A DNA stretch of 64,000 nucleotides from Hyphomicrobiales bacterium (GTDB lineage Bacteria > Pseudomonadota > Alphaproteobacteria > Rhizobiales > Devosiaceae). Below are positions 53,078-61,563 of this stretch, one piece after another. The stretch lies in contig JALSII010000044.1 of assembly GCA_026981645.1 (NCBI GenBank), forward strand, positions 62,001 through 126,000, given 5' to 3'. Each line of letters opens with the position of its first letter. Positions within the stretch are counted from its first letter, which is position 1. The notes beneath the pieces are model-generated. The model saw nothing but the letters and a program-made list of their open reading frames with translations. It searched no databases and had not been told where the DNA came from. Position numbers and translations under genes: made by a program.

Positions 53078-53128
53078 CCGGTGCCACTTTGTGGGCCGGT
53101 GCGCCGTGGTGTTGCTTGATGACAAGGA
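53078..53128 (+). promoter_or_regulatory. Candidate ROSE-type RNA thermometer of hsp20
   Basis: Two hairpins in the 5' leader of hsp20. The first is CCGGTGCCAC-TTT-GTGGGCCGG (53078-53099). The second pairs TT(G)CTT (53112-53117) with AAGGA, the ribosome site (53124-53128), around a six-base loop, leaving G53114 bulged. A TYGCT stretch pairing with AGGA through a bulged G is the defining end of ROSE elements, which melt on heat shock and free the ribosome site. ATG follows nine bases later. Confidence 0.65.
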
Positions 53129-53137
53129 CAAAACAAT

Positions 53138-53584
53138 ATGCCCCGCGTATCCCTTTTTTCTGCGCCATTTTTGCTTGGATTTGATGCGTTTGAAGAACGT
53201 ATCGACCGTATGGCCAAGGCCGCTGACGGTTATCCCCCCTATAACATCGAGCGCCTGGCCTCTTCAGACGGCGCCGAGCACTATCAGATTGCCATTGCCG
53301 TTGCCGGATTTTCCAGTGACGAACTGGAAATCATTTCCGAAAACAATCAACTGGTGGTGCGCGGTCGCAACATGGATGACAAATCCCGCGAGTTTTTGCA
53401 CCGTGGTATCGCCACAAGGCAATTCCAGCGCAGTTTTCTGCTGGCCGATGGCATGGAGGTTCTGGGTGCCGAACTGGTCGATGGCATGTTGATAATTGAT
53501 GTTGAACGCCCCAAGGTCAAGAAGACCGCCCGCCGTATCAAAATTCGCAACCCGCAAAGCAAAAACGCTCAGGTGACACAATGA
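53138..53584 (+). CDS. Small heat-shock protein (Hsp20/IbpA)
   Basis: 148 residues. N-terminal LFSAPFLLGFDAFEERIDRM precedes an alpha-crystallin domain (YNIERLASSD … YQIAIAVAGFSSDELEI … RGIATRQFQRSFLLADGMEV … LIIDVER). ATP-independent holdase that binds unfolding proteins. The motif order fits rhizobial class A sHsps, which are often under ROSE thermometer control, as the leader suggests here. Overlaps the DUF1150 gene by ATGA. Confidence 0.95.
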   Translation: MPRVSLFSAPFLLGFDAFEERIDRMAKAADGYPPYNIERLASSDGAEHYQIAIAVAGFSSDELEIISENNQLVVRGRNMDDKSREFLHRGIATRQFQRSFLLADGMEVLGAELVDGMLIIDVERPKVKKTARRIKIRNPQSKNAQVTQ

Positions 53585-53880
53585 ACAACAAGCCCGACAA
53601 TTTGCGCAACAGCTCAGCAGGCACCAAGCCCGTGCATCCGCTCAAAACCCTGAGTGCACCTGAATTCGCCGCCCTTGGTGGTGACAGAATGGTGTTTGTG
53701 CGCTCTATCCGCGCCGAACTTCTGGCTGGATTTGTACCTGAAGCCAAAGCCATGCCGGACGATATGGTTTTCCAGTTGATTATGGGTGCTGACGGAAACC
53801 CGCTTCTGGTCGCCGACAATGAACAGGCGATCGCGGACTGGCTAAGCGAGGCCGACGTGGTTCGTGTGCTGCGGCATTAA
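53581..53880 (+). CDS. DUF1150 protein
   Basis: 99 residues. LSAPEFAALGGDRMVFVRSI and GADGNPLLVADNEQAIADWL are family marks. DUF1150 genes commonly follow hsp20 in Rhizobiales, so a role in protein homeostasis is likely but unproven. Translationally coupled to hsp20. Confidence 0.92.
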   Translation: MNNKPDNLRNSSAGTKPVHPLKTLSAPEFAALGGDRMVFVRSIRAELLAGFVPEAKAMPDDMVFQLIMGADGNPLLVADNEQAIADWLSEADVVRVLRH

Positions 53881-53904
53881 AGCGGGATATATACTGGGCC
53901 ACGG

Positions 53905-53931
53905 ATAAGCGGGTACCGGTTATCGGGTAAA
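53905..53931. repeat. Partial rhizobial palindromic element, copy 3
   Basis: ATAAGCGGGTACCGGTTAT followed by CGGGTAAA keeps the inner ACCGG-TTAT-CGGGT hairpin of copies 1 and 2 with one mismatch; the outer arms are lost. It lies in the gap between DUF1150 and ptsN, which converge. Confidence 0.35.
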
Positions 53932-53966
53932 TGACATGACTTGAACAACAGTCTAACGGGAACCGT

Positions 53967-54434
53967 TCACGCCGCTTCGCTGTTTTCGACTGGCGTTGTG
54001 AGGATTTCATAGAGCTGTTTGCGGTCACGGGTCTGGCGCAACTGTTCGACCAGAGATTCGGTGCGCAGCAGACGCGCCACACGGGCAAGAGCCTTGAGAT
54101 GGTCGGCCCCGGAGCCTTCGGGCGCCAGAAGCATAATCACAATATCCACCGGCTGGTCATCCACCGCGTCAAATTCAACCGGCTCATCCAGGCGGGCAAA
54201 CAGGGCAACAACGCGCTCCAGGCCCTTCATTTTTCCGTGAGGAATGGCAATGCCATTTCCAAGGCCGGTAGAGCCGAGCTTTTCGCGGTTCATCAGTGTT
54301 TCAAACACGGCTGCAGCGTCCAGCTGTCCCGATTGCGAGACCTTGTCGGCAAAGGCCTGCAAAAGCTGGCGCTTGCTTGCCACCTTTGCACAAGCAACAA
54401 CGCAATCCTGCGAAAGGATATCAACCAGTTCCAT
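53967..54434 (-). CDS. ptsN: Nitrogen-related phosphotransferase EIIA-Ntr
   Basis: 155 residues, IIA-fructose/mannitol fold, with the phosphorylatable histidine in GIAIPHGKMKGL. As the last member of the PTS-Ntr chain it regulates potassium, nitrogen and carbon functions by protein contact. The position downstream of rpoN and hpf is the classic arrangement. Confidence 0.95.
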   Translation of the reverse strand: MELVDILSQDCVVACAKVASKRQLLQAFADKVSQSGQLDAAAVFETLMNREKLGSTGLGNGIAIPHGKMKGLERVVALFARLDEPVEFDAVDDQPVDIVIMLLAPEGSGADHLKALARVARLLRTESLVEQLRQTRDRKQLYEILTTPVENSEAA

Positions 54435-54483
54435 CTCGGGGCCCTTATCAAAAAATTGGGGAGTGGGTTGCGGCTCTGGCGGG

Positions 54484-55053
54484 CTAATCCTGTAACAAAG
54501 TAGGGTCGACCCAGCCTATATTGCCGTCGGCCCGGCGATAAACCACATTCACGCCCCCATGTCCAGCGTTGATAAATACCTTTACGTCAGCCTGTGATAA
54601 ATCAAGCTCCATTACAGCTTCGCCAACGCTCATCCTGTGTAAATCGCCAACGCTTTCAGCAATCACAGGAGGGGAAAAGTTCTCCTCCACTTCCTCCTGA
54701 TTGTCGGGTGAGGCAAGCACATAGGATTGCGCGGTAAACTCAACAGGTTCTGCTTTGCGGCGATGGCTCTTGAGTTTGCGCTTGTAACGCCTGAGGCGTT
54801 TTTCAATATGGCCAGTGGTGGTTTCAAACGCTGAAATAGCATCGCCCGCCTGGGCGTGGGCGCGCAGGATAACCCCGCTGTCCAGATGCAAAACCATGTC
54901 AGAGCGGAAACCTGATCCCTCAGGCTCAAACGTCAAATGCCCCTCATATCCGCGGTCGAAATATTTGCTGACGACCTCATCGCAGCGTTCTTCTGCGCGG
55001 GTTCTTAAGGCTTCTCCCACATCCATGTTTTTTCCCGAAACGCGTAGTGACAT
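54484..55053 (-). CDS. hpf: Ribosome hibernation-promoting factor, long form
   Basis: 189 residues. The N-terminal S30AE domain (LRVSGKNMDVGEALRTRAEE … HIEKRLRRYKRKLKSH) binds between the 30S head and body. A linker and a C-terminal dimerisation domain (VKVFINAGHGGVNVVYRRADGNIGWVD) identify the long form, which forms 100S ribosomes. The 241-base gap to rpoN suggests its own promoter, which I cannot define. Confidence 0.94.
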   Translation of the reverse strand: MSLRVSGKNMDVGEALRTRAEERCDEVVSKYFDRGYEGHLTFEPEGSGFRSDMVLHLDSGVILRAHAQAGDAISAFETTTGHIEKRLRRYKRKLKSHRRKAEPVEFTAQSYVLASPDNQEEVEENFSPPVIAESVGDLHRMSVGEAVMELDLSQADVKVFINAGHGGVNVVYRRADGNIGWVDPTLLQD

Positions 55054-55294
55054 TTTTTGCCGCCTCTCAGTTTGTTAAAGGTCAGGTCCTCTTATCTTCT
55101 TTCGAATCATAACTGATCAAATCAGCCAGTCCTGTGCGGACAAGAGTACTTCGCCACGGGCTGGCCATGCAATGCATATGGGGAGCGGTTGAGTAAATTC
55201 ACAGGCTTGACGCATGATTTTTCGCCGGAAATTCAATAATTTGTGATATTGGAACAGTGAAGTCTGCCAAGGACCCACTGACAAACGGCAAAGC

Positions 55295-56821
55295 TCACCC
55301 TGCCGCAATCAGGGCCTTCTTTTGCCGGCGGCGCACAACGGAAGAAGGAATGTGCATCCCTTCCCGGTATTTGGCCACAGTGCGGCGGGCCACGTCAATA
55401 CCCGCATTCTGGCGCAGGGATTGCGCAATCGCATCATCCGAGAGAATTGCCTTGGGGCTTTCGGCATCAATCATCTGCTTTATCTGGTGGCGCACGGTTT
55501 CTGCAGAATGCTCGCTCTCTCCGGAGAGGGAGCCCAAAGCAGTAGTAAAAAAATATTTCATTTCGAACAGCCCGCGCGGTGTGGAAATATATTTGGCCGT
55601 GGTAACGCGACTGACGGTGGATTCGTGCATTTCAATAGCGTCAGCGACCATCTTGAGGGTCATGGGCTTGAGGTGAGAAATACCGTGCACAAGAAACTCA
55701 TCCTGCATACGCACGATTTCCGTTGCGGTCTTGAGAATGGTCTGGGCGCGCTGGTCCAGACTTTTGGTCAGCCAGGTGGCCGATTGCAGGCAATCAACAA
55801 GAAAGGTTTTTTCTCCCTTGTCACGCGTCAGTTTGCTCACATTGGCATAATAGGTGCGGTTGACCAGGACCTTTGGCAATATGTCCGTGTTCAACTCCAC
55901 TGCCCAACCACCGCTGGCGTCCTCGCGCACGAATACATCGGCAACAATAGCCTGAATGGGAGCGCCATCAAAGGCCCGGCCCGGTCTGGGATCAAGCGCA
56001 CGCAATTCTTCCAGCATATCTCTCAAGTCATCTTCTGAAGCTCCGATGGCATTTCGGATGGCGTCAAAATCATGAGAGGCTACAAGCTCAAGATTATCGA
56101 GCAATGCCGCCATCAGCGGATCAAGCCGATCTTTCTCGGCCAATTGCAGGGCCAGGCACTCGCGCACATCACGGGCAAAAACTCCTGCGGGATCGCAGGC
56201 CTGCAGGCGCAAAAGAACATTTTCGATGTCGCCTTCGCTGGCTCCCAACTGTTCAGCTATTGTCTTGCAACTGGTGGCCAGATATCCGGTCTCGTTGAGA
56301 TTGTCGATGAGGTTGCGCGCAATCAGGCGCTCACGGGGATCGGAAACCAGAAGCCCGATTTGCTCTGCAAGGTGGTCGGCCAGCGTGATACGGGCCGGGA
56401 TGAACTGTTCAATATCTGCGACCTCCCCGGCGCTCTGGCGCTGGCGTTCCGTGGGCAACTGTGTGGAGGCGCTAAACGAATCCTGCCCAACCTGTTCGGG
56501 AAACAGATTGGCCGCTTCGGTATCCATGGCCTCGGCAATGCGGGTCGCGCTTTGCAGCTCTTCGCCCGCCTCACCCAACTCGCTGCGGGTTTCAGGTTGA
56601 GGGACTTCCGGGGTCTGAATATCCTCATGAGGACTGTCCGCAAAAGAAGTGCCTTCGCCGGTATCATCGCGTTCGAGCAACGGATTACGCAGCAATTCCT
56701 CTTCAACGAAATGGCCCAGCTCCAGATGTGAGAGCTGCAACAGTTTGATCGACTGCATCAACTGCGGGGTCAATGTCAGGCTTTGGGACTGTCTGATTTC
56801 CAGTCGGGGCGTTAGGGCCAT
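55295..56821 (-). CDS. rpoN: RNA polymerase sigma-54 factor
   Basis: 508 residues. Region I is Gln/Leu-rich (RQSQSLTLTPQLMQSIKLLQLSHLEL) and contacts enhancer-binding activators. An acidic region II follows, then the core-binding part, HTH (MTLKMVADAIEMHESTVSRVT), and the RpoN box ARRTVAKYREGM that reads the -24 element. In Rhizobiales it controls nitrogen, C4-dicarboxylate and related genes. 113 bases after lptB. Confidence 0.97.
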   Translation of the reverse strand: MALTPRLEIRQSQSLTLTPQLMQSIKLLQLSHLELGHFVEEELLRNPLLERDDTGEGTSFADSPHEDIQTPEVPQPETRSELGEAGEELQSATRIAEAMDTEAANLFPEQVGQDSFSASTQLPTERQRQSAGEVADIEQFIPARITLADHLAEQIGLLVSDPRERLIARNLIDNLNETGYLATSCKTIAEQLGASEGDIENVLLRLQACDPAGVFARDVRECLALQLAEKDRLDPLMAALLDNLELVASHDFDAIRNAIGASEDDLRDMLEELRALDPRPGRAFDGAPIQAIVADVFVREDASGGWAVELNTDILPKVLVNRTYYANVSKLTRDKGEKTFLVDCLQSATWLTKSLDQRAQTILKTATEIVRMQDEFLVHGISHLKPMTLKMVADAIEMHESTVSRVTTAKYISTPRGLFEMKYFFTTALGSLSGESEHSAETVRHQIKQMIDAESPKAILSDDAIAQSLRQNAGIDVARRTVAKYREGMHIPSSVVRRRQKKALIAAG

Positions 56822-56934
56822 CGTCGCCTCTTGAGCACTTCACATACGCCGATAATGAGCATGATTTGGGGGGCGCGTTCAAGCGCCTGCATACAAGTTT
56901 TATGCCAGTTTGCCTGGTCCAGCCTGAAACTGCC

Positions 56935-57678
56935 CTAGATGGAAAAACTCTCACCCAGATAGACCCGGCGCGCTTCTGGATCATTGGAGATGGTTTCGGG
57001 CGTACCCTGTATCATTACCGTGCCCTCATGGATAAGGTAGGCCCGATCAACCAGGCCAAGGGTTTCGCGCACCGAATGATCGGTAATCAGTACACCGATG
57101 CCCCGCTCGGTAAGCTGGCGCACCAGCCCCTGAATTTCAGCAACCGCAATGGGATCGACCCCGGCAAAGGGTTCATCAAGGAGCATGAAATCAGGGTCTG
57201 CGGCCAGCGCCCGGGCAATTTCCACCCGGCGCCGTTCCCCCCCGGAGAGCGAGAGTGCATCAGCCCGGGCCAGATGGGTGATGGAAAACTCCTCAAGAAG
57301 CCCGGCAAGACGCCTCTTTCGTTCAATGCGCGAACGCACATGCCCCTCAAGAATAGCCAGAATATTGCCTTCGACGCTCATTCCGCGAAAAATGGAGGGC
57401 TCCTGGGGCAAGTAGCCAATACCCAGCCGACCGCGTTGGAACAGGGGCAAGTGCGTTATGGGGCGGCCATCAAGAAGAATTCTTCCCCGATCAGGTTTTA
57501 CCAGTCCCATAATCATGGTGAAAACCGTGGTTTTGCCGGCACCGTTGGGCCCGAGAAGGCCCACGGCCTCCCCGCGGCGCACCGCAAGCGACACATCACG
57601 CACCACCACACGTTTGCCGAACGCCTTGCCAAGGCCATGGGCCACCAGCCATCCGCTCTGGTCTAACGCTTCAGGCAT
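56935..57678 (-). CDS. lptB: LPS export ABC transporter ATP-binding protein
   Basis: 247 residues. Walker A LGPNGAGKTT (42-51), signature LSGGERRRVE, Walker B FMLLDEPFAGVDP and switch His in ITDHSVRETL. It drives LptFG to pull lipopolysaccharide from the inner membrane. The lptCAB order upstream of rpoN is standard. Three bases after lptA. Confidence 0.96.
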   Translation of the reverse strand: MPEALDQSGWLVAHGLGKAFGKRVVVRDVSLAVRRGEAVGLLGPNGAGKTTVFTMIMGLVKPDRGRILLDGRPITHLPLFQRGRLGIGYLPQEPSIFRGMSVEGNILAILEGHVRSRIERKRRLAGLLEEFSITHLARADALSLSGGERRRVEIARALAADPDFMLLDEPFAGVDPIAVAEIQGLVRQLTERGIGVLITDHSVRETLGLVDRAYLIHEGTVMIQGTPETISNDPEARRVYLGESFSI

Positions 57679-57681
57679 TAG

Positions 57682-58164
57682 CTAGTTATCCGGCGTGAAC
57701 ACACCGGTTACGCGCCCGCTCCCGCTGGTGGAAAATTCTGAAACAGAGGTTTTCAGATTGACGATAAGCTCCGGCGCTCTTACGACCCCGCTGTCATTGA
57801 CCACAATCACATTGCCAGTCAGGCGTAAAATGCGGGTTTGGGGATCATAAACCGCGCGGTCCCCGGTTGCGGTCTGATCTGAATTCTGGATTTTGACGTT
57901 GGCAAGAGCCTCAAAGCTTTCGATGTCGGAGGTGCCTCCGCTGCCATAGTGAACGATCACCCGATCGGCCCAGACTTTGAGGTCTGGTTGGGTTACAACC
58001 ACATTGCCCGAGAACTCGGCCTGGTTCTGTTGTTCTTTTATGACAAAACGGTCAGCGGTGATCTCTACCGGCTGGGTGGTCTGGGCAAACGCTGGTGTGC
58101 CGATAATCGCAAAAGCCAGAGCCAGTGCAACTGCACGTCTTACAAAAGAGGTCAGTTCATTCAC
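57682..58164 (-). CDS. lptA: LPS transport periplasmic protein LptA
   Basis: 160 residues. Signal peptide (VRRAVALALAFAIIGTPAFAQ) and one OstA-like beta-jellyroll (VEITADRFVIKEQQNQAEFSGNVVVTQPDLKVWADRV … LTGNVIVV) that bridges LPS between the two membranes. I choose GTG 58164, since GGAGGG lies seven bases before it; ATG 58179 and longer frames lack this. The gene begins inside the end of lptC. Confidence 0.9.
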   Translation of the reverse strand: MNELTSFVRRAVALALAFAIIGTPAFAQTTQPVEITADRFVIKEQQNQAEFSGNVVVTQPDLKVWADRVIVHYGSGGTSDIESFEALANVKIQNSDQTATGDRAVYDPQTRILRLTGNVIVVNDSGVVRAPELIVNLKTSVSEFSTSGSGRVTGVFTPDN

Positions 58165-58798
58165 TTTGCAACCCTCCATCCCCCGGCACAGTATAGCGAA
58201 CCCCCTTAAAATCCCAGACCTGTCGTTTCGCATTGTAGACCAGAGATTCCGCCTCGATTGCGGCACCGTCCTTAAATTCAAACCGGACATCGCCATTGGA
58301 GGTGAGTTTTTGCGTAGGCCAGTCGATAACAGAATCAAGAAGGCGGCCGTTAACGCCATTACTGTCCCTTGTCACCATCAGCCCCTCAACAATCACCTGT
58401 TGTTCAGTCAGAAAGAGGCGGGCAAAGTCCGCGTTCGCGGTCATTGTATAACCATCAGTCTGCTCAGTCACGATTGTTGCTGTATCCAGGTTGATTATAT
58501 CGGTGGCTTCGATACCGGCGCGGGCGGTTTCAGCCATCACTTCATAAGTGGTTCCATCGGGCATGATGCCCGAATAGCTGGGCGTGTCGAGCACCAACTG
58601 GTCCCGGTCCAGCCTTATGCCGCCAATACCGAAATTATCGGCCAGATTGGACAGGATAATCTGAAAGATCAGCAAGCCCGCAAGAGCGACGCCGGCTGCA
58701 GGTACAGCTATGCGCAAAATGGCAACGAACAGGTTGCGCCGGTTCAAACGCGCATACAGATGGGCGCGGGGATCAGAAATGTTGCCTTGTTCACTCAT
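58157..58798 (-). CDS. lptC: LPS export protein LptC
   Basis: 213 residues: one N-terminal membrane helix (LFVAILRIAVPAAGVALAGL), then a periplasmic beta-jellyroll with IPMPDG-type PDGTTYEVMAETA and DWPTQKLTSNGDVRFEFKDG. It receives LPS from LptBFG and hands it to LptA. It overlaps rnd by one base and lptA by eight. Confidence 0.9.
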   Translation of the reverse strand: MSEQGNISDPRAHLYARLNRRNLFVAILRIAVPAAGVALAGLLIFQIILSNLADNFGIGGIRLDRDQLVLDTPSYSGIMPDGTTYEVMAETARAGIEATDIINLDTATIVTEQTDGYTMTANADFARLFLTEQQVIVEGLMVTRDSNGVNGRLLDSVIDWPTQKLTSNGDVRFEFKDGAAIEAESLVYNAKRQVWDFKGVRYTVPGDGGLQSE

Positions 58799-59412
58799 CA
58801 GCTATGGGCAAAAATGTCGGTATCCGGCCAGCCGGCAAGATCGAGCTTGACCCGAGTGGGAAGAAAATCAAAACAGGCCTGGGCCAGTTTGTCGCGCCCC
58901 TCGCGCATCAGCATCAGGGTCAGGTGCCGCTTGAGGTCGTGCAGGTGCAAAACATCAGAGGCCGCATAGGTGAGTTGTGCTTTGCTCAAACTGTCCGCCC
59001 CCCAGTCTGAACTCTGTTGTTGCTTGGACATGTCAACGCCAAGCAGTTCGCGACTGAGGTCCTTCAGACCGTGACGGTCCGTATAGGTGCGCACCAGCTT
59101 TGAGGCAATTTTTGTACAGAAAACCGGCCCGACCTCAACCCCGAACCGGTGTTCGAGTACTGCCATGTCAAACCGGGCATAATGAAATATCTTGGTAACA
59201 TCAGGGTTGGCCAGGAGAGCTTTCAGATTGGGAGCATCGTCAAGGTTCTGAGGGATCTGCACCACGTCGGCGCTACCATCTCCGGGGGAAAGCTGGACGA
59301 CGCACAACCGGTCTCTTGCGGTCTGCAGCCCCATGGTTTCGGTATCAATTGCCACCTCACGGCCATAATTGTCCAGATTGGGCAAATCGCCCGTATGTTG
59401 TCGTATGCTCAT
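58798..59412 (-). CDS. rnd: Ribonuclease D-family 3'-5' exonuclease
   Basis: 204 residues. DEDD motifs EVAIDTETMGL (about 19-29), FHYARFDMAVL and LTYAASDVLHL. Only the catalytic domain is present, without the HRDC domains of E. coli RNase D; this short form is usual in alphaproteobacteria, where it begins the lpt-rpoN cluster. ATG 59412 chosen over a frame to 59487. Confidence 0.9.
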   Translation of the reverse strand: MSIRQHTGDLPNLDNYGREVAIDTETMGLQTARDRLCVVQLSPGDGSADVVQIPQNLDDAPNLKALLANPDVTKIFHYARFDMAVLEHRFGVEVGPVFCTKIASKLVRTYTDRHGLKDLSRELLGVDMSKQQQSSDWGADSLSKAQLTYAASDVLHLHDLKRHLTLMLMREGRDKLAQACFDFLPTRVKLDLAGWPDTDIFAHS

Positions 59413-59530
59413 AAAAGAATCCGTAGCTTTGTATTTCTTCGGACCGGAGGCCCAAATCACATGAAAATGTTGATGGCACACCCTCATGGCAATGAAAAGG
59501 CCGACAAGCCCGAACCCCTCGCAAGGTTAT

Positions 59531-59562
59531 AAAAAAAGGCGGAGCTTTTTGGCCCCGCCTTT
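59531..59562 (-). terminator. Rho-independent terminator of the ABC importer operon
   Basis: AAAGGCGG (59535-59542) and CCGCCTTT (59555-59562) pair perfectly. On the minus strand the stem is followed by seven T. It lies 25 bases past the stop of the substrate-binding protein gene. Confidence 0.85.
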
Positions 59563-59587
59563 GTCTGATTATCTTGAGTTTTGCGGA

Positions 59588-60580
59588 CTACATGCCCAGG
59601 GCCTTGTCCGTAATCATGGACGTCCAGGCACCTTCGGGCTGTTTGGTGATAACGGGGTCTGATCCGCCACCCAGCAATGTGTCAACGGTGCGCTGGTAAT
59701 CAGCTTCGTCCAGGGCGCCGTTTGAGCCTGCGGTCAGCTTGGCGATTTCACCCATCATACGACGCTGATGCTCGATGGTCTGAGCGCCGGTTTCATCGTT
59801 TTCCAGAACAATTTCAGCGGCGGCATCGGGGTTTTCCTCGGCCCACTTCCAGCCCTTCATCGAAGCGCGCACGAAACGCACCATTTCGTCCTGGAACTCA
59901 GGGTCGGCAAGCCGGTCTTCAAGCACATAAAGACCGTCTTCAAGCGTTGCCACACCTTCGTCTTCATACTTGAAGGTCACCAGGTCATCCGGGCTCAGCC
60001 CTGCGTCAATGATCTGCCAGTATTCATTGTAGGTCATGGTCGAAACGCAGGCGGCCTGACCCTGAAGAATGGGATCAACATTAAAGCCCTGCTTGAGGAC
60101 CTCGACGCCATTTTCCCCGCCATCTGTGGAAATACCCAGCTGGCTCATCCATGAAAGGAACGGATATTCATTGCCAAAGAACCAGACCCCCAGGGTTTTG
60201 CCGGGGAAATCCGCCGGAGAGGTTATGCCGCTGTCGGCGCGACAGGTCAGCATCATGCCCGAGGATTTGAACGGCTGGGCGATATTGACCAGAGGCACGC
60301 CCTTTTCGCGCGCAGCAAGAGCTGAGGGCATCCAGTCGATAACCACATCAGCACCACCACCCACAAGCACCTGAACCGGGGCAATGTCGGGACCACCGGC
60401 CTTGATGGTGACATCCAGTCCTTCTTCCTCGTAAAAGCCCCGATCCTTTGCCACATAATAACCTGCGAACTGGGCCTGTGTGACCCATTTCAGTTGCAGG
60501 GTGATCTCCTGAGCGCTGGCTGGCGATGTTGCCGCAATTGCCATTGCACCCAGTACTAGAGTTGAAAGCAGTTTCTTCAT
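59588..60580 (-). CDS. ABC transporter substrate-binding protein, NMT1/ThiY-like
   Basis: 330 residues. Signal peptide (MKKLLSTLVLGAMAIAATSP … ASA), then ITLQLKWVTQAQFAGYYVA and GGPDIAPVQVLVGGGADVVIDW, typical of the NMT1/THI5 periplasmic family that includes thiamin-precursor, riboflavin and hydantoin or pyrimidine binders. No TPP or FMN riboswitch is visible before the operon, so I leave the ligand open. ATG 60580 preferred to TTG 60589. Confidence 0.87.
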   Translation of the reverse strand: MKKLLSTLVLGAMAIAATSPASAQEITLQLKWVTQAQFAGYYVAKDRGFYEEEGLDVTIKAGGPDIAPVQVLVGGGADVVIDWMPSALAAREKGVPLVNIAQPFKSSGMMLTCRADSGITSPADFPGKTLGVWFFGNEYPFLSWMSQLGISTDGGENGVEVLKQGFNVDPILQGQAACVSTMTYNEYWQIIDAGLSPDDLVTFKYEDEGVATLEDGLYVLEDRLADPEFQDEMVRFVRASMKGWKWAEENPDAAAEIVLENDETGAQTIEHQRRMMGEIAKLTAGSNGALDEADYQRTVDTLLGGGSDPVITKQPEGAWTSMITDKALGM

Positions 60581-60655
60581 TTTAGACAAGACTCCCTTTT
60601 ATTGTCTTTTTGGTTCATGGGAACATACTAGGTCCCCGATGGTTTTTTGTCACGC

Positions 60656-60677
60656 TGCCGGATCATCAAACCCGGCA
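60656..60677 (-). other. Intercistronic hairpin between permease and binding-protein genes
   Basis: TGCCGG and CCGGCA form a perfect 6-base stem with a 10-base loop, in the 119-base gap before the substrate-binding protein gene. No T-run. Such hairpins often protect upstream mRNA or adjust relative expression of binding protein and permease. Confidence 0.35.
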
Positions 60678-60699
60678 TTCGCCAATTTCCCCCGAGGTT

Positions 60700-61563
60700 T
60701 TATCCTGACCTGACCGAGGGATGCCAGAAGGTGACCGCCCTTTCAAGCAAGGCGATCAACCCGTAAAAAGTCGTACCCGCCACCGCCGCAACGGCAATTT
60801 CAGCCCAGACCAGATCAACATTCATCCTACCCACTTCCGTCGAAATTCGAAAGCCCATGCCAACAATGGGGGTGCCGAAAAACTCGGCCACAATGGCGCC
60901 GATCAGCGCCAATGTGGAGTTGATTTTCAGGGCGTTGAAAATAAAGGGCGCAGCGGCGGGCAGGCGCAGCTTGAACAATGTCTGCCAGTATCCGGCCGCA
61001 TAGGTGCGCATCAGGTCCTTTTCCATTGAAGAGGCGGCCGCCAGCCCCGAGACCGTGTTCACCAGCATCGGGAAAAAGGTCATCACAACAACAACCGCCG
61101 CCTTGGAGGGCCAGTCAAAGCCGAACCACATGACCATTATCGGGGCCACCCCGATAATGGGCAGGGCGGAAACAAAATTTCCGATGGGCAACAGTCCGCG
61201 TTGCAGAAACGGCGAGCGGTCAACAGCAATGGCTACCGCAAAACCGGCCCCGCAGCCCATGACATAACCGATCAGCACCGCCTTCATGAAAGTCTGCTGA
61301 AAATCGGCCCACAATATGGGTACCGACCCGGTGATCCGTGCCCATATCATTGAAGGGGGCGGCAACAGGATTGGGGACACATTCAGTCCCCGCGTCACCC
61401 CTTCCCAGATGACCAACAGGGTAATGCCAAACAGCACGGGCACGGCAATGGAAATGGTGCGCGCCATGGTCTGGCTTTTTGGGGTGAGGCGAACGAGATA
61501 TTCATTGACACCCCAGGCAACAACCCAGAAGGCCAGCGCGCCAAAAAGCAGGGAGGGGTTCAT
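60700..61563 (-). CDS. ABC transporter permease 2
   Basis: 287 residues, about seven membrane helices, of the binding-protein-dependent type. The docking loop DLMRTYAAGYWQTLFKLRLPAAAPFIFNALK holds an EAA-like element. A substrate channel is formed together with permease 1, whose stop it overlaps by 4 bases. Confidence 0.9.
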   Translation of the reverse strand: MNPSLLFGALAFWVVAWGVNEYLVRLTPKSQTMARTISIAVPVLFGITLLVIWEGVTRGLNVSPILLPPPSMIWARITGSVPILWADFQQTFMKAVLIGYVMGCGAGFAVAIAVDRSPFLQRGLLPIGNFVSALPIIGVAPIMVMWFGFDWPSKAAVVVVMTFFPMLVNTVSGLAAASSMEKDLMRTYAAGYWQTLFKLRLPAAAPFIFNALKINSTLALIGAIVAEFFGTPIVGMGFRISTEVGRMNVDLVWAEIAVAAVAGTTFYGLIALLERAVTFWHPSVRSG

